Origin: Streptomyces sp. NBC_01353
GTDB taxonomy: Bacteria > Actinomycetota > Actinomycetes > Streptomycetales > Streptomycetaceae
NCBI RefSeq assembly: GCF_036237275.1
Contig: NZ_CP108352.1
Span: 7,651,501 to 7,715,500 of the forward strand
Direction: 5' to 3'
Length of the DNA stretch: 64,000 nt
The notes under the pieces: generated by a model
Told to the model about the DNA's origin: nothing
The model's input: only the letters and a program-made list of their open reading frames with translations
The model's database searches: none
Position numbers and translations under genes: made by a program
In this document: piece after piece, positions 20,056 to 27,239 of the stretch
Layout of the letters: the number at the start of each line of letters is the position of its first letter
Numbering within the stretch: position 1 is the stretch's first letter

Positions 20056-20249
20056 GCTCACCCAGAACCTGCGCATGTTGGAGCGCAACGGCGTGGTCGA
20101 CAGGACCGTGTACCCCACCGTGCCGCCGCGTCGAATACACCCTCACCGAACCGGGCCGGGCGCTGCGACTGACGATCGACGGACTGTGCGACTGGACCCA
20201 CCAGTACCTCGGCGACATCGAGGCCGCGCGCCGCCGCTTCGACGACTGA
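20054..20249 (+). pseudogene. HxlR-family regulator remnant, 5'-truncated and frameshifted
   Basis: The plus strand encodes MLTQNLRMLERNGVVDRTVY then PTVPP, followed after a frame change near 20130 by VEYTLTEPGRALRLTIDGL and CDWTHQYLGDIEAARRRFDD, stop at 20247-20249. This is the recognition-helix/wing and C-terminal helix of an HxlR winged-helix regulator. The first half of the protein is absent, and about two bases are missing at CCGCCGCGTCGAA. It is not functional as written. Confidence 0.8.
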
Positions 20250-20383
20250 CGGTGTCAGGCCGCACGTGCTCACCTCCCCTGAGTAGCAGGGCGACCACCG
20301 GCGCGGACGACGGCCGACCGACGCGACGGAGGCCGCCCGGTGCATGATGCACGGGGCGGCCTCAGTAGTTCGGGAAGGGACGG

Positions 20384-20848
20384 TCAGCCGCAGTTGTGCA
20401 GTCGGTACGAACCGCCCTGGTAGGCCAGAGTGCCGTTCTGGTCCCACATGTTGACCTCCTCGGCGACGCACAGACCCGCGCCGTTCACCCAGTTGGGGCC
20501 GGCGTAGCTGCTGAAGTAACCGGGGTCCTCGTCCCAGTCCTTGATGGTCCGGCTCGTTGTCATGGCATACGTGTAGAAGGACATACGAGTGGAGATTCCG
20601 GCGAGCGGCCCCCGCTTCACCACGACCTGACAGTTCTGCGAGCCGTCCCAGTAGGTGTAGACGTCCGCGATCTTCATGCCGGCGTGCACACCATGGTCGG
20701 CGTTGATGCCGTAGCTGTCCACCAGGCCACCGCTGCAGCCGTAGCCGCCGGCCGACGCGGCGGGCGCGGTGACGACCGGCGCGACGACGCCGACGCCGAG
20801 GACGACGGCGGCGCTGGTGAGCAGGCGGGCAAGCTTGTGGGTGCGCAT
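20384..20848 (-). CDS. Secreted protein of unknown function
   Basis: 154 residues. A Sec signal peptide is clear: MRTHKLARLL, hydrophobic core SAAVVLGVGVVAPVV, and cleavage likely after APAASA near residue 33. The mature protein (about 120 residues) has four cysteines (in GYGCSGG, QNCQVVV, GLCVAEE and the C-terminal HNCG), suggesting two disulfides. It is rich in Tyr, Gly and Trp (YTYWDGSQ, IKDWDEDPGYFSSYAGPNWV). I do not recognise the fold. It stands alone beside the damaged region. Confidence 0.75.
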   Translation of the reverse strand: MRTHKLARLLTSAAVVLGVGVVAPVVTAPAASAGGYGCSGGLVDSYGINADHGVHAGMKIADVYTYWDGSQNCQVVVKRGPLAGISTRMSFYTYAMTTSRTIKDWDEDPGYFSSYAGPNWVNGAGLCVAEEVNMWDQNGTLAYQGGSYRLHNCG

Positions 20849-21029
20849 AGGTCGGTTCGTCTCCCTGATTGGCGCCCAGGGGTGCGAGGCCGGTCAACTC
20901 GACGGTCTCCGCTGGGCATCGGAGTTCGATTGTCAGCACGCGAGTTGATCTTGTCGAGGGCTTGATCCAGAAGTGCCTGTGATCCCGGTCACGGAGGGTC
21001 GGCGCAATCCGGCCTGCCGGTCGTCCGCT

Positions 21030-21060
21030 CCGCGGCTCACGCCCGCAGTGTGAGCCGCGG
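21030..21060 (-). terminator. Terminator overlapping the stop of the flavin oxidoreductase gene
   Basis: CCGCGGCTCAC and GTGAGCCGCGG form an 11-bp perfect stem around a 9-nt loop. The minus-strand stop codon (21037-21039) lies within the stem, so the last codons are part of the hairpin. Confidence 0.75.
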
Positions 21061-22293
21061 ATGCGTGCCGTTCAGATAGTGGTCGCCGATGTCGCGGAGG
21101 CGGTGGGCCGGGGACGAACTTGCCGTGAGGGCACGGGCATTGCGCCAGAAGCGGTCGAAGTCCGGTCCGCCGCCCGCGGTGTCGGAGACGAGTTCGAGGA
21201 TTCGTGTGGTGATCTGGATCGCGGAGCGGCTGGTCACCGCCTCGGCCGCGGCCACCAGCACGGCGATGTCGGCCCGTTCCTCGACCCCGAGCGATCGCTC
21301 CGCCGGCAGCCCGCGCGCCAGGGCCTCCGTCGCCCGCTCGACGACCGCCGCGGCGGTGTGCGCGGCCGTGGCCAACTCTCCGTATGCCAGCAGGAGGTAC
21401 GGGTCCTCCCCGCTGCTCACCGGGTACTCGTCGGTCGGCGGGGCGGCCTGGGTGGCGCGGCTGATGTCCCGGGCTTCCGCGAGCGCACCCTCGGCGATAC
21501 CGAGGCCCACGTGGACCAGGAGGAGTCGCAGGGCGAGCGGGGCCAGTGTCGTGAAGGGGGCCACGGCGTGCTCGTCGCCGGGGAGCGAGCCCAGGATGTC
21601 CCGGGGACTCACCAGGACCTGATCGAAGGTCACGGTTCCCGAGCCGGCGAGGCGTTGGCCGATCCGGTCGGTCCCGGCCTCGGTGAACACCGCGGGATCC
21701 GCGGGATCCACCAGTGCGACCAGGGTCTCACTCGTCCCCGTACACCGCGCCCCCACGATCAGTCGGTCGGCGACGACGACGCCGGAGGCGAACGACCGGC
21801 GCCCTTCGAGAACGTAGCCGCCGTCGACCGGTGTGAGGGTCGGCTCGGGCCGGCCGATCGTACGGGACGGTTCGATGCCGCCGGCGAGCAGCCATCGCTC
21901 CTGTGTCGTGCGGTTCTCCAGGGTCTCCGGGGCGCTCGATGCCGTAGCGCCTGCCGAGAGGAAACGGGCGGTCCAGGACAACACGTAGTGGTGGGCGAGG
22001 AGTTCGCCGATCGAGCTGTCCGCTGCCGAGATCTCGCGTATCACCGTGCAGGCGGCCCGCCAGTCGGCGCCGCGGCGGCTCGGCCCCGGTGGGGTGAGCA
22101 GCGCGGGCAGTCCGGCTTCCCTGAGCCGGGCCACCTCGTCGAACGGGGCCTTGCCGGCCCGGTCCCTGGCCGGCGCGTCGACCGCGAGGTCGTCGGCGAG
22201 CTCCCGGGTGACACGGGGCCAGATCTCGTCGTCGGCCGGGCGGTCGACCGGTCCGGAGGTGGGCCGTATCGCTGACTTCTTCGGCGTTCTCAC
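21037..22293 (-). CDS. Acyl-CoA dehydrogenase-fold flavin oxidoreductase (DszC/SfnB-like)
   Basis: 418 residues. It has the three-part acyl-CoA dehydrogenase layout: an alpha N-domain (DEVARLREAGLPALLTPPGP, about residues 50-70), a beta middle domain (LEGRRSFASGVVVADRLIVG, about 155-175) and an alpha C-domain (about 235-400). The N-terminal REISAADSSIGELLAHHYVL and GRRSFASG stretches resemble the DszC/SfnB group, reduced-flavin monooxygenases for organosulfur compounds, rather than true acyl-CoA dehydrogenases. It follows an Rrf2 regulator on the same strand with a 158-nt gap containing a striking inverted repeat 13 nt before its start. A sulfur-scavenging role is inferred, not proven. Confidence 0.75.
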   Translation of the reverse strand: MRTPKKSAIRPTSGPVDRPADDEIWPRVTRELADDLAVDAPARDRAGKAPFDEVARLREAGLPALLTPPGPSRRGADWRAACTVIREISAADSSIGELLAHHYVLSWTARFLSAGATASSAPETLENRTTQERWLLAGGIEPSRTIGRPEPTLTPVDGGYVLEGRRSFASGVVVADRLIVGARCTGTSETLVALVDPADPAVFTEAGTDRIGQRLAGSGTVTFDQVLVSPRDILGSLPGDEHAVAPFTTLAPLALRLLLVHVGLGIAEGALAEARDISRATQAAPPTDEYPVSSGEDPYLLLAYGELATAAHTAAAVVERATEALARGLPAERSLGVEERADIAVLVAAAEAVTSRSAIQITTRILELVSDTAGGGPDFDRFWRNARALTASSSPAHRLRDIGDHYLNGTHPRLTLRA

Positions 22294-22306
22294 GTCACCT
22301 CACATG

Positions 22307-22338
22307 ATCCCTAGTATTCCCACTGGAATAGTAGGGAT
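22307..22338. promoter_or_regulatory. Near-perfect 32-bp inverted repeat, candidate Rrf2 operator
   Basis: Left arm ATCCCTAGTATTCC (22307-22320), spacer CACT, right arm GGAATAGTAGGGAT (22325-22338); 13 of 14 pairs match. It lies 13 nt upstream of the flavin oxidoreductase start and 113 nt downstream of the Rrf2 stop. The TATTCC-N4-GGAATA core resembles Rrf2-family operators such as those of IscR/CymR-type proteins. It likely lets the Rrf2 product repress the gene. Confidence 0.75.
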
Positions 22339-22451
22339 AGTGGCAGAGGGGTGGCGGAGGTCCCAAGGGGCGTTCGCATGGTGGACAACCGGGTCTCGCG
22401 CAGCGAGACCGGTGCGGCGCGGTCGAGTCGGTGGAGGGGGTCGTGCGCCGG

Positions 22452-22910
22452 TCAGGGGTTGGTCCATGCCTCCGGGTCGTCCGCCAGCTCGGAGATCCCC
22501 GCGGGCAGTTTCGCCGCGGCCACGTCCGCCAGCGACACCCCGTCCAGTACCTGGCGCACATTCGCCCGCAGCGCGATCCACAGCGTGAGCAGCGACTCGG
22601 CCGGGCCCGTGTACGAGAGCTCCGGAGGGCGCACCCCGCGCACCGACACCAGGGGGCCGTCCACGCATCGGATCACGTCCGCGACGGAGATCGAGTCGGC
22701 CGGCCTGGCCAGCCAGTACCCGCCGTTCCCGCCCCGCTGACTCAGCACCAGACCGCCCCGGCGCATGTCGCCGAGGATCCCCTCGAGGAACTTGTGGGAG
22801 ATGTCCTGGACCTCCGCGATCGCCTCGGCCTTCAACGGTCCCGCGTCCTGGGCGGCGGCGAGCTGAAGTGCGGCACGCACCGCGTAGTCGGCCCTGGCTG
22901 AGATGCGCAT
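22452..22910 (-). CDS. Rrf2-family transcriptional regulator
   Basis: 152 residues from the ATG at 22910 (MRISARADYAVRAAL, the family's usual opening). The winged helix is visible: KAEAIAEVQDISHKFLEGIL then RRGGLVLSQRGGNGGYWLAR (about residues 25-65). The three cysteines that bind Fe-S clusters in IscR/NsrR are absent; the only cysteine is in IRCVDG, so sensing is unlikely to use a classical cluster. CymR-like Rrf2 proteins act in sulfur metabolism, which fits the downstream flavin oxidoreductase. Probably controls the 22307-22338 repeat. Confidence 0.9.
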   Translation of the reverse strand: MRISARADYAVRAALQLAAAQDAGPLKAEAIAEVQDISHKFLEGILGDMRRGGLVLSQRGGNGGYWLARPADSISVADVIRCVDGPLVSVRGVRPPELSYTGPAESLLTLWIALRANVRQVLDGVSLADVAAAKLPAGISELADDPEAWTNP

Positions 22911-23048
22911 GGTCCGCATTATTCCGCACCGCGGTGACCGGATTCGTACGCTCACAGGCGCGGGTCTCAGGGCGGTCCGCACCCTTGACGCGGGCCGTGA
23001 CCGCCCCGACACTCGGGGACGGGAATCCGAGTGAACGGGTAGGGAACC

Positions 23049-23213
23049 ATGGGGCTCACGGCGGGAACGGACGCGGCTCGCACCGTCCGGCTGCCCCGCT
23101 CCCTGCCCCTGACCTCGCGACGCCACATCGACCTCCTGCGCGTGTGCAGCGCGGCGAGTCGTGTGCGCCTGGGGTGCACCGGCACAGGCACCGCCGTCCC
23201 CTCCGCGCTCTGA
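23049..23213 (+). CDS. Putative cysteine-containing leader peptide upstream of the GST gene
   Basis: 54 codons from ATG 23049 to TGA 23211. The core LTSRRHIDLLRVCSAA (residues 21-36) matches the short actinobacterial ORFs commonly annotated as putative leader peptides, known to me from in front of sulfur-assimilation genes. Cysteine codons lie at residues 33 and 43. The ORF ends 117 nt before the GST gene on the same strand, leaving room for an attenuator. Ribosome stalling at the Cys codons under thiol shortage is the inferred mechanism. The start may lie further downstream than the ATG chosen; the Shine-Dalgarno (AGGGAA) is modest. Confidence 0.65.
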   Translation: MGLTAGTDAARTVRLPRSLPLTSRRHIDLLRVCSAASRVRLGCTGTGTAVPSAL

Positions 23214-23329
23214 GCCTGCGGCCCGCCTTCCTCAGCGCCCTCTCCTTCCTTCTCGTATCTCTGCTGCCTCCGAGCGCGCGTCGATGGCGTGCCGCCGTGA
23301 CCCAGCACCGAGCACCCTCAGGGAGAAGC

Positions 23330-24178
23330 ATGTCCGTCATCCCGTCCGTCGTCGCACCGCCCGTCTTCCGTGGCCGGATCGGCTGCGACGTACGCAGCGG
23401 CCACTACGCCGTTCCGCACCGCTACCGGCTTCATCTGGCGCTTTCCTGCCCCAGTTGTCTGCGCGTCGCCGTCACCCACAGCCTGCTCGGACTCCAGAAC
23501 ACGCTTCCCCTGACCCTGCTGCCCGCCACCCCCGACACGCCCGGCGGCGGTTACGCCACGTTGCGCCCGCTGTACGAAGCCAGTGCCCATCTGTACGCCG
23601 GGCCCGCCGCCGCCCCCGTGCTCAGCGACAGCTGGACCGGCCGGATCGTGAGCACCCATGTCCCCGACATCCTGCGCGACCTCGCAGTGCGCTTCCGCGG
23701 CACCGGCCCCGAGCTGCTGCCTGCGGGGCGCGAGTCCGAGATCGAGGCGATCGGCGACCTGTGCGAGCGAAGCGTCAACCGTGCCGCGCAGCGCGCCGGC
23801 GAGCTGGGCCTCGACGACCTGGCCGCGCACCGCGACCCGCTCACCGTGCTCCTCGCCGCCCTCGGTCGGCTGGAACGGAGGCTGGAGCGGCAGGCGTACG
23901 TGCTCGGCGACGAGATCACCGCCGCCGATGTGCAGGTCTGGGTGACGCTCCTCCAACTGGACACCGTGCACCGCTGGCACCTGGATGCCGGTGCCATGGA
24001 TCGTGTCGCGGACCATCCCGCACTGTGGGCCTACGCCCAACGCCTGGCCGCACGGCCCGCGTTCGGGCGCCACCTCGACCTCGACGGCATCGCGCGCCGT
24101 CATCGCGCCCACTGCCGAGGCCAGGAGGCGGCGGGCGCCGCCATGAGCATCGTGGACTGGCGGGCGTACCGCGTCTGA
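23330..24178 (+). CDS. ECM4/YqjG-like glutathione S-transferase family protein
   Basis: 282 residues from the ATG at 23330, with GGGAGAAG just upstream. The N-terminal thioredoxin-like part has YRLHLALSCPSCLRVAVTHS, matching the CPxxxR active site of xi-class GSTs (glutathionyl-hydroquinone reductases) with C40 and C43; VLSDSWTGRIVSTHVPDILR corresponds to the substrate-binding strand. The all-alpha C-terminal domain (about residues 130-265) contains LERRLERQAYVLGDEITAAD, the GST_C motif. Actinobacteria use mycothiol, so a mycothiol-dependent reductase is plausible. The cysteine leader ORF upstream and the organosulfur-type genes on the other side support a role in thiol or sulfur metabolism. 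Confidence 0.85.
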   Translation: MSVIPSVVAPPVFRGRIGCDVRSGHYAVPHRYRLHLALSCPSCLRVAVTHSLLGLQNTLPLTLLPATPDTPGGGYATLRPLYEASAHLYAGPAAAPVLSDSWTGRIVSTHVPDILRDLAVRFRGTGPELLPAGRESEIEAIGDLCERSVNRAAQRAGELGLDDLAAHRDPLTVLLAALGRLERRLERQAYVLGDEITAADVQVWVTLLQLDTVHRWHLDAGAMDRVADHPALWAYAQRLAARPAFGRHLDLDGIARRHRAHCRGQEAAGAAMSIVDWRAYRV

Positions 24179-24206
24179 GGTGACGCGGGGGACGACACCG
24201 GAACCG

Positions 24207-24665
24207 TCAGGCGAAGGGCGGTTCCCAGTCCTTCTTGACCTCGAAGCGGTAGTCGCGCCGGTCGAGCACCCGGCCGTCCCCGTCGACCAGCGAGGCGGAC
24301 ACCTCGTAGACGCCGCGCGCCCGCGGTCCGCTCGGGACACGCTCCGGCGGGAGTTCCAGATCGTACGGCCCGCCGTGCCGGAAGTCCCCGAGCACCACAT
24401 CGGCCCCGCCCAGGTCGGCGCCGTCCTTGCTCCGCTGGTCGACCACCTTCAGGCCGGTCACCGACGGACCCTCGACCCGGAAGCGCACCACGGCTCGGAA
24501 CTCCGCGCCCTCCTTCACCGTGAACGGCTCCGGTGCCGCCCCCGACGGAGGCACCGGCAGCGAGATGTCGCCCGGGCCGGTGAACCGGAGCGCCAGTCCG
24601 AGCAGCCGGACGATACGGCCCTCCTGGAGCGGAACGCCCGTGGCCGGGTCGGCGAGGGAAACCAT
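24207..24665 (-). CDS. RhoGDI-like immunoglobulin-fold protein
   Basis: 152 residues from the ATG at 24665. The sequence follows the C-terminal domain of eukaryotic Rho GDP-dissociation inhibitors in order: LGLALRFTGPGDISLPVP, FTVKEGAEFRAVVRFRVEG, VTGLKVVDQRSKDG, VLGDFRHGGPYDLELPPERV, PSGPRARGVYEVSASLVDGD, and the terminal FEVKKDWEPPF matching the family's IKKDW ending. The eukaryotic N-terminal regulatory arm is missing. In eukaryotes this beta-sandwich binds the isoprenyl tail of Rho GTPases. No prenylated Rho protein is expected here, so the ligand is unknown. It converges on the GST gene with a 28-nt gap. The Shine-Dalgarno is weak and the start somewhat uncertain. Confidence 0.78.
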   Translation of the reverse strand: MVSLADPATGVPLQEGRIVRLLGLALRFTGPGDISLPVPPSGAAPEPFTVKEGAEFRAVVRFRVEGPSVTGLKVVDQRSKDGADLGGADVVLGDFRHGGPYDLELPPERVPSGPRARGVYEVSASLVDGDGRVLDRRDYRFEVKKDWEPPFA

Positions 24666-24779
24666 GGTGTGCTCGTCTCTGGGGACGGGGCCTCGCGGAC
24701 GAGGCCGGGGGTGGGACGCAGACGCGGCTACCCGAATCGCTCCCACCCATGCGGCGGGCCGCGCGTGCGGGAGCGCCCG

Positions 24780-25817
24780 TCAGCCGATGCGTCGCCCGGC
24801 GAGCGGCTCCGTAGAGTCGCCGCTACCCGTGCGTACGCCCCGCAGAAAGGTGCCGAAGGCCTCGATGGGGGTCATGGACGGCGCCCAGTCGAGCTCCCGG
24901 CGGGCGCGCTCCGTGGCGAGCAGCGGCAGGCGCAACACGGCGTCGAAGAGGTCCGGGGACGCGGGGGCCACCCGCAGTTTCCAGGCCGTCGAGAGCACGC
25001 CGCGTACCGCGCCGTTGGGCACCTTGATCGCCCGGGCGTCCAGGAGCGAGGCGAGCGCCGCGGTGTCGATCGCCGGATCCGCCGCCAGGTTGAAGGCGCC
25101 GCGGACGTCACGTACCAGCGCCCGGCAGTAGGCGTCGGCCGCGTCGTCGGTGTGCAGCGCCTGGAAGCGCAGCCCTTTCAGCCCGGGAAGGAACGGCAGC
25201 AGATCCGGGCGCATCAGGCCGCCGGGGAAGTAGCGGCCTGCGAAGATCCGGCGCTGCTCGCTGGCCGACTCCTCCTTGAAGAGGAAACAGGGTCGCATCC
25301 GCACCACCCGCGTCGTCGGATGATCACGCTCGAAGGTGTCCAGGACCCGTTCCAGATACGACTTCTCGCGGGTGTAGGCGGCGCCGGGCCAGCCGTGCGT
25401 CGGCCAGGACTCCGAGACGGCCGCACGGTTTCCTGGGCCCGGAGAGTAGGCCCCGATCGACGAGGCGTGCACCAGGACGGGCACCCGCGCCGCCGCCACC
25501 GCGTCGAGGACCCGCAGCGTGCCGAGGACGTTGGACCGCCATGTTTCGGCCACGTCGTGGGTCGGCTGGAAGCGCCACGCCAGGTGGACCACCGCGTCGG
25601 CGTCCGCGATGTACTGCGCGAGCCGCGGTTCGTCGCCCTCCAGCGACAGATCCACTTCGGCCCACTCGGTCTTCGACAAGGTCAACGCGGGTCTGCGGCG
25701 GGCGAGTCCGAGGACGGAGGCGATCCGCGGCTCTCGTTCCAGGGCCCGGACCAGGCTCGTCCCGACATTGCCCGTGGCGCCCGTGACGACCACCCTCAGT
25801 CCCTCGCTCACCTTCAT
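24780..25817 (-). CDS. NAD-dependent epimerase/dehydratase (extended SDR)
   Basis: 345 residues from the ATG at 25817, with GGAAGG upstream. The Rossmann motif VVVTGATGNVGTSLVRALER is at residues about 8-27, VHLAWRFQP at 77, LVHASSIGAYSP around 115-126, and the catalytic Y-x3-K as YTREK near 148-152. The C-terminal half (MRPCFLFKEESASEQRR, LHTDDAADAYCRAL) supplies substrate binding. It probably acts on a nucleotide sugar or related compound; the neighbours give no pathway. It is separated by 139 nt from DUF5133 on the other strand. Confidence 0.88.
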   Translation of the reverse strand: MKVSEGLRVVVTGATGNVGTSLVRALEREPRIASVLGLARRRPALTLSKTEWAEVDLSLEGDEPRLAQYIADADAVVHLAWRFQPTHDVAETWRSNVLGTLRVLDAVAAARVPVLVHASSIGAYSPGPGNRAAVSESWPTHGWPGAAYTREKSYLERVLDTFERDHPTTRVVRMRPCFLFKEESASEQRRIFAGRYFPGGLMRPDLLPFLPGLKGLRFQALHTDDAADAYCRALVRDVRGAFNLAADPAIDTAALASLLDARAIKVPNGAVRGVLSTAWKLRVAPASPDLFDAVLRLPLLATERARRELDWAPSMTPIEAFGTFLRGVRTGSGDSTEPLAGRRIG

Positions 25818-25955
25818 ACTTCGACCTTCCGCCATCCCCGGCCGGCGCGCACGCCGGACCGGACCGTGACGGATCGTGTTCGGTTGGGTCGCGCGGGTGA
25901 CGGAGTGACCCGAATATGGAGCAACGGAGCGAAGGGGGTGTGCCAGGAGGACATG

Positions 25956-26198
25956 ATGTTGCTGCCCGACAGAAACACGATCGACCGGCTGCTGCGGCAC
26001 TACCGGGCGCAGGAACGCGCGGTCCTGGCCAGGCCGGGCGACCTGTCGGTCCGCAGGCGCTTCGAGGACACGGCCTACACGCTGTGTGTGCTGATGGGGG
26101 AGCGGACCGCGCGCGAGGCTGTCCACGCCGCCGAGCGGTACGTGGCCAAGGGGAGCCCCGCGCCCCGGCAGGCGCTCGAAGGGCTGCCCGGCTCGTGA
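25956..26198 (+). CDS. DUF5133-domain small protein
   Basis: 80 residues. The ATG at 25956 was preferred over 25953 because GGAGG at 25946-25950 then has a 5-nt spacing. The sequence (MLLPDRNTIDRLLRHYR..., RRFEDTAYTLCVLMGERTAREAVHAAERYV) fits the DUF5133 family of small helical actinomycete proteins, whose function is unknown to me. Members often lie beside regulatory or stress genes, as here. Confidence 0.82.
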   Translation: MLLPDRNTIDRLLRHYRAQERAVLARPGDLSVRRRFEDTAYTLCVLMGERTAREAVHAAERYVAKGSPAPRQALEGLPGS

Positions 26199-26250
26199 GT
26201 GAGTGAGCGAGCGAGTGGCGTGGGGTGAGCGAGTGGGCGGGTGGGTGAGG
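26195..26250. repeat. GAGT/GAGC low-complexity tract
   Basis: A G/T-rich tract built from imperfect GAGT and GAGC/GTGG tetramers begins in the stop codon of the DUF5133 gene and runs to the Shine-Dalgarno region of the next gene. It looks like slippage-prone sequence. Confidence 0.5.
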
Positions 26251-26321
26251 CAAAAGGAGCGTTCCGGGGCATGAGTGGGGTAGATGCCCCTGTACGGAAG
26301 CGGAGGGAGGCGGGTGACCCG

Positions 26322-26681
26322 ATGGCGTCGGAGCGGTTCACCGTCACGGCGGCGCCCGGGCCGCAACCCGGAGTCGTGGTGCTTGCCCTCACGGGGGAGC
26401 TCGACCACGACACCGCGGACGCGCTGCGCGGGGAGCTCGAGGGGCGAAACGGAGCGGTGCGGATCCTGGTCGACTGCGAGGGGCTCCGGTTCTGCGACTC
26501 GACCGGCCTGAACGTACTGCTCCGCGCCCGTCTCCACGCGCTGGAGGCCGGCGGCCGCCTGGAGCTTGCCGGGCTGCGACCGCCGGTGGCCCGGATGTTC
26601 GAGATCACGGGAGCGCGGACCGTTTTCCGCGTGTACGAGAACGTGGCCGAGGCGCTCACGGATCGACGGGCGGACGGCTAG
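26322..26681 (+). CDS. STAS-domain anti-sigma factor antagonist
   Basis: 119 residues from the ATG at 26322; an in-frame ATG at 26271 behind AAGGAG would add 17 residues. The STAS fold is clear: VVVLALTGELDHDTADALRG, VRILVDCEGLRFCDSTGLNV with the phosphorylatable serine S60, and RLELAGLRPPVARMFEITG. SpoIIAA/RsbV-like antagonists bind RsbW-type kinases when dephosphorylated and free the sigma factor. The next gene encodes just such a kinase, followed by a SigB/SigF-type sigma gene, so a partner-switching module is likely. Confidence 0.9.
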   Translation: MASERFTVTAAPGPQPGVVVLALTGELDHDTADALRGELEGRNGAVRILVDCEGLRFCDSTGLNVLLRARLHALEAGGRLELAGLRPPVARMFEITGARTVFRVYENVAEALTDRRADG

Positions 26682-26703
26682 GCGGGCGATCGCGGAGGGA
26701 GCG

Positions 26704-27159
26704 GTGGGCAAGGAAACCGTGGAGGAAGACCAGGTCCGGAGGCTCGTGCTGTTCGGGACCAAGGGCGTGGTGATGCGCTGTCGCGACTTCACCGCGGACG
26801 CCCTCACCGACTGGGGCTGGCTCCCGGCCGAGGACGACGAGGCCCGGGAGCGGGTCGACGACGTGCTGCTTCTGGTCTCGGAGGTGGTCACCAACGCCTG
26901 CCTCCACGCGGGAGGCCCCGAGGAACTGGTTCTCCGCCACCGCCAGGACCGCCTGAGGGTCGAGGTCTCCGACGCTAACCCGGAGCACCCCCGGCGGCGA
27001 CAGCCCCGAGCACCGTCGCTGCCGGGCGGCCACGGGCTGATGGTCCTGGACCGGCTCGCGGGGAACTGGGGGTCGGAGCCGCGCGAGCGCGGCAAGGTCG
27101 TCTGGCTGGAGGTCGGCCGCCCGTCCCGACCGCCGTGGCGCGGGGACGGCGGAGCCTGA
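26704..27159 (+). CDS. RsbW-like ATP-binding protein (anti-sigma/serine kinase type)
   Basis: 151 residues from GTG 26704, preceded by GGAGGGA. The HATPase_c_2 domain shows the N-box VDDVLLLVSEVVTNACLHAGG (E and N conserved), the G1 region VEVSDANPEHPRRR and a G2-like GGHGLMVLDRLAGNWG. It lies 22 nt after the STAS gene, so co-transcription is likely. It may sequester the sigma factor encoded convergently at 27240-28142 or phosphorylate the antagonist. The stop codon falls inside the first copy of a 39-bp tandem repeat. Confidence 0.88.
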   Translation: MGKETVEEDQVRRLVLFGTKGVVMRCRDFTADALTDWGWLPAEDDEARERVDDVLLLVSEVVTNACLHAGGPEELVLRHRQDRLRVEVSDANPEHPRRRQPRAPSLPGGHGLMVLDRLAGNWGSEPRERGKVVWLEVGRPSRPPWRGDGGA

Positions 27160-27218
27160 CACCGCCTGCGGCGACCCGCCGGGGACGGCGGAGCCTGACA
27201 CCGCCTGCGGCGACCCGC
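27141..27218. repeat. Perfect tandem duplication of a 39-bp unit
   Basis: Two identical 39-bp units (27141-27179 and 27180-27218) span the end of the RsbW-like gene and the short convergent gap before the sigma gene. Each contains a GGCGG/CCGCC stem, so the duplication also doubles a possible terminator hairpin. Confidence 0.85.
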
Positions 27219-27239
27219 CGCCTCTACCGCCCGCCCCCG

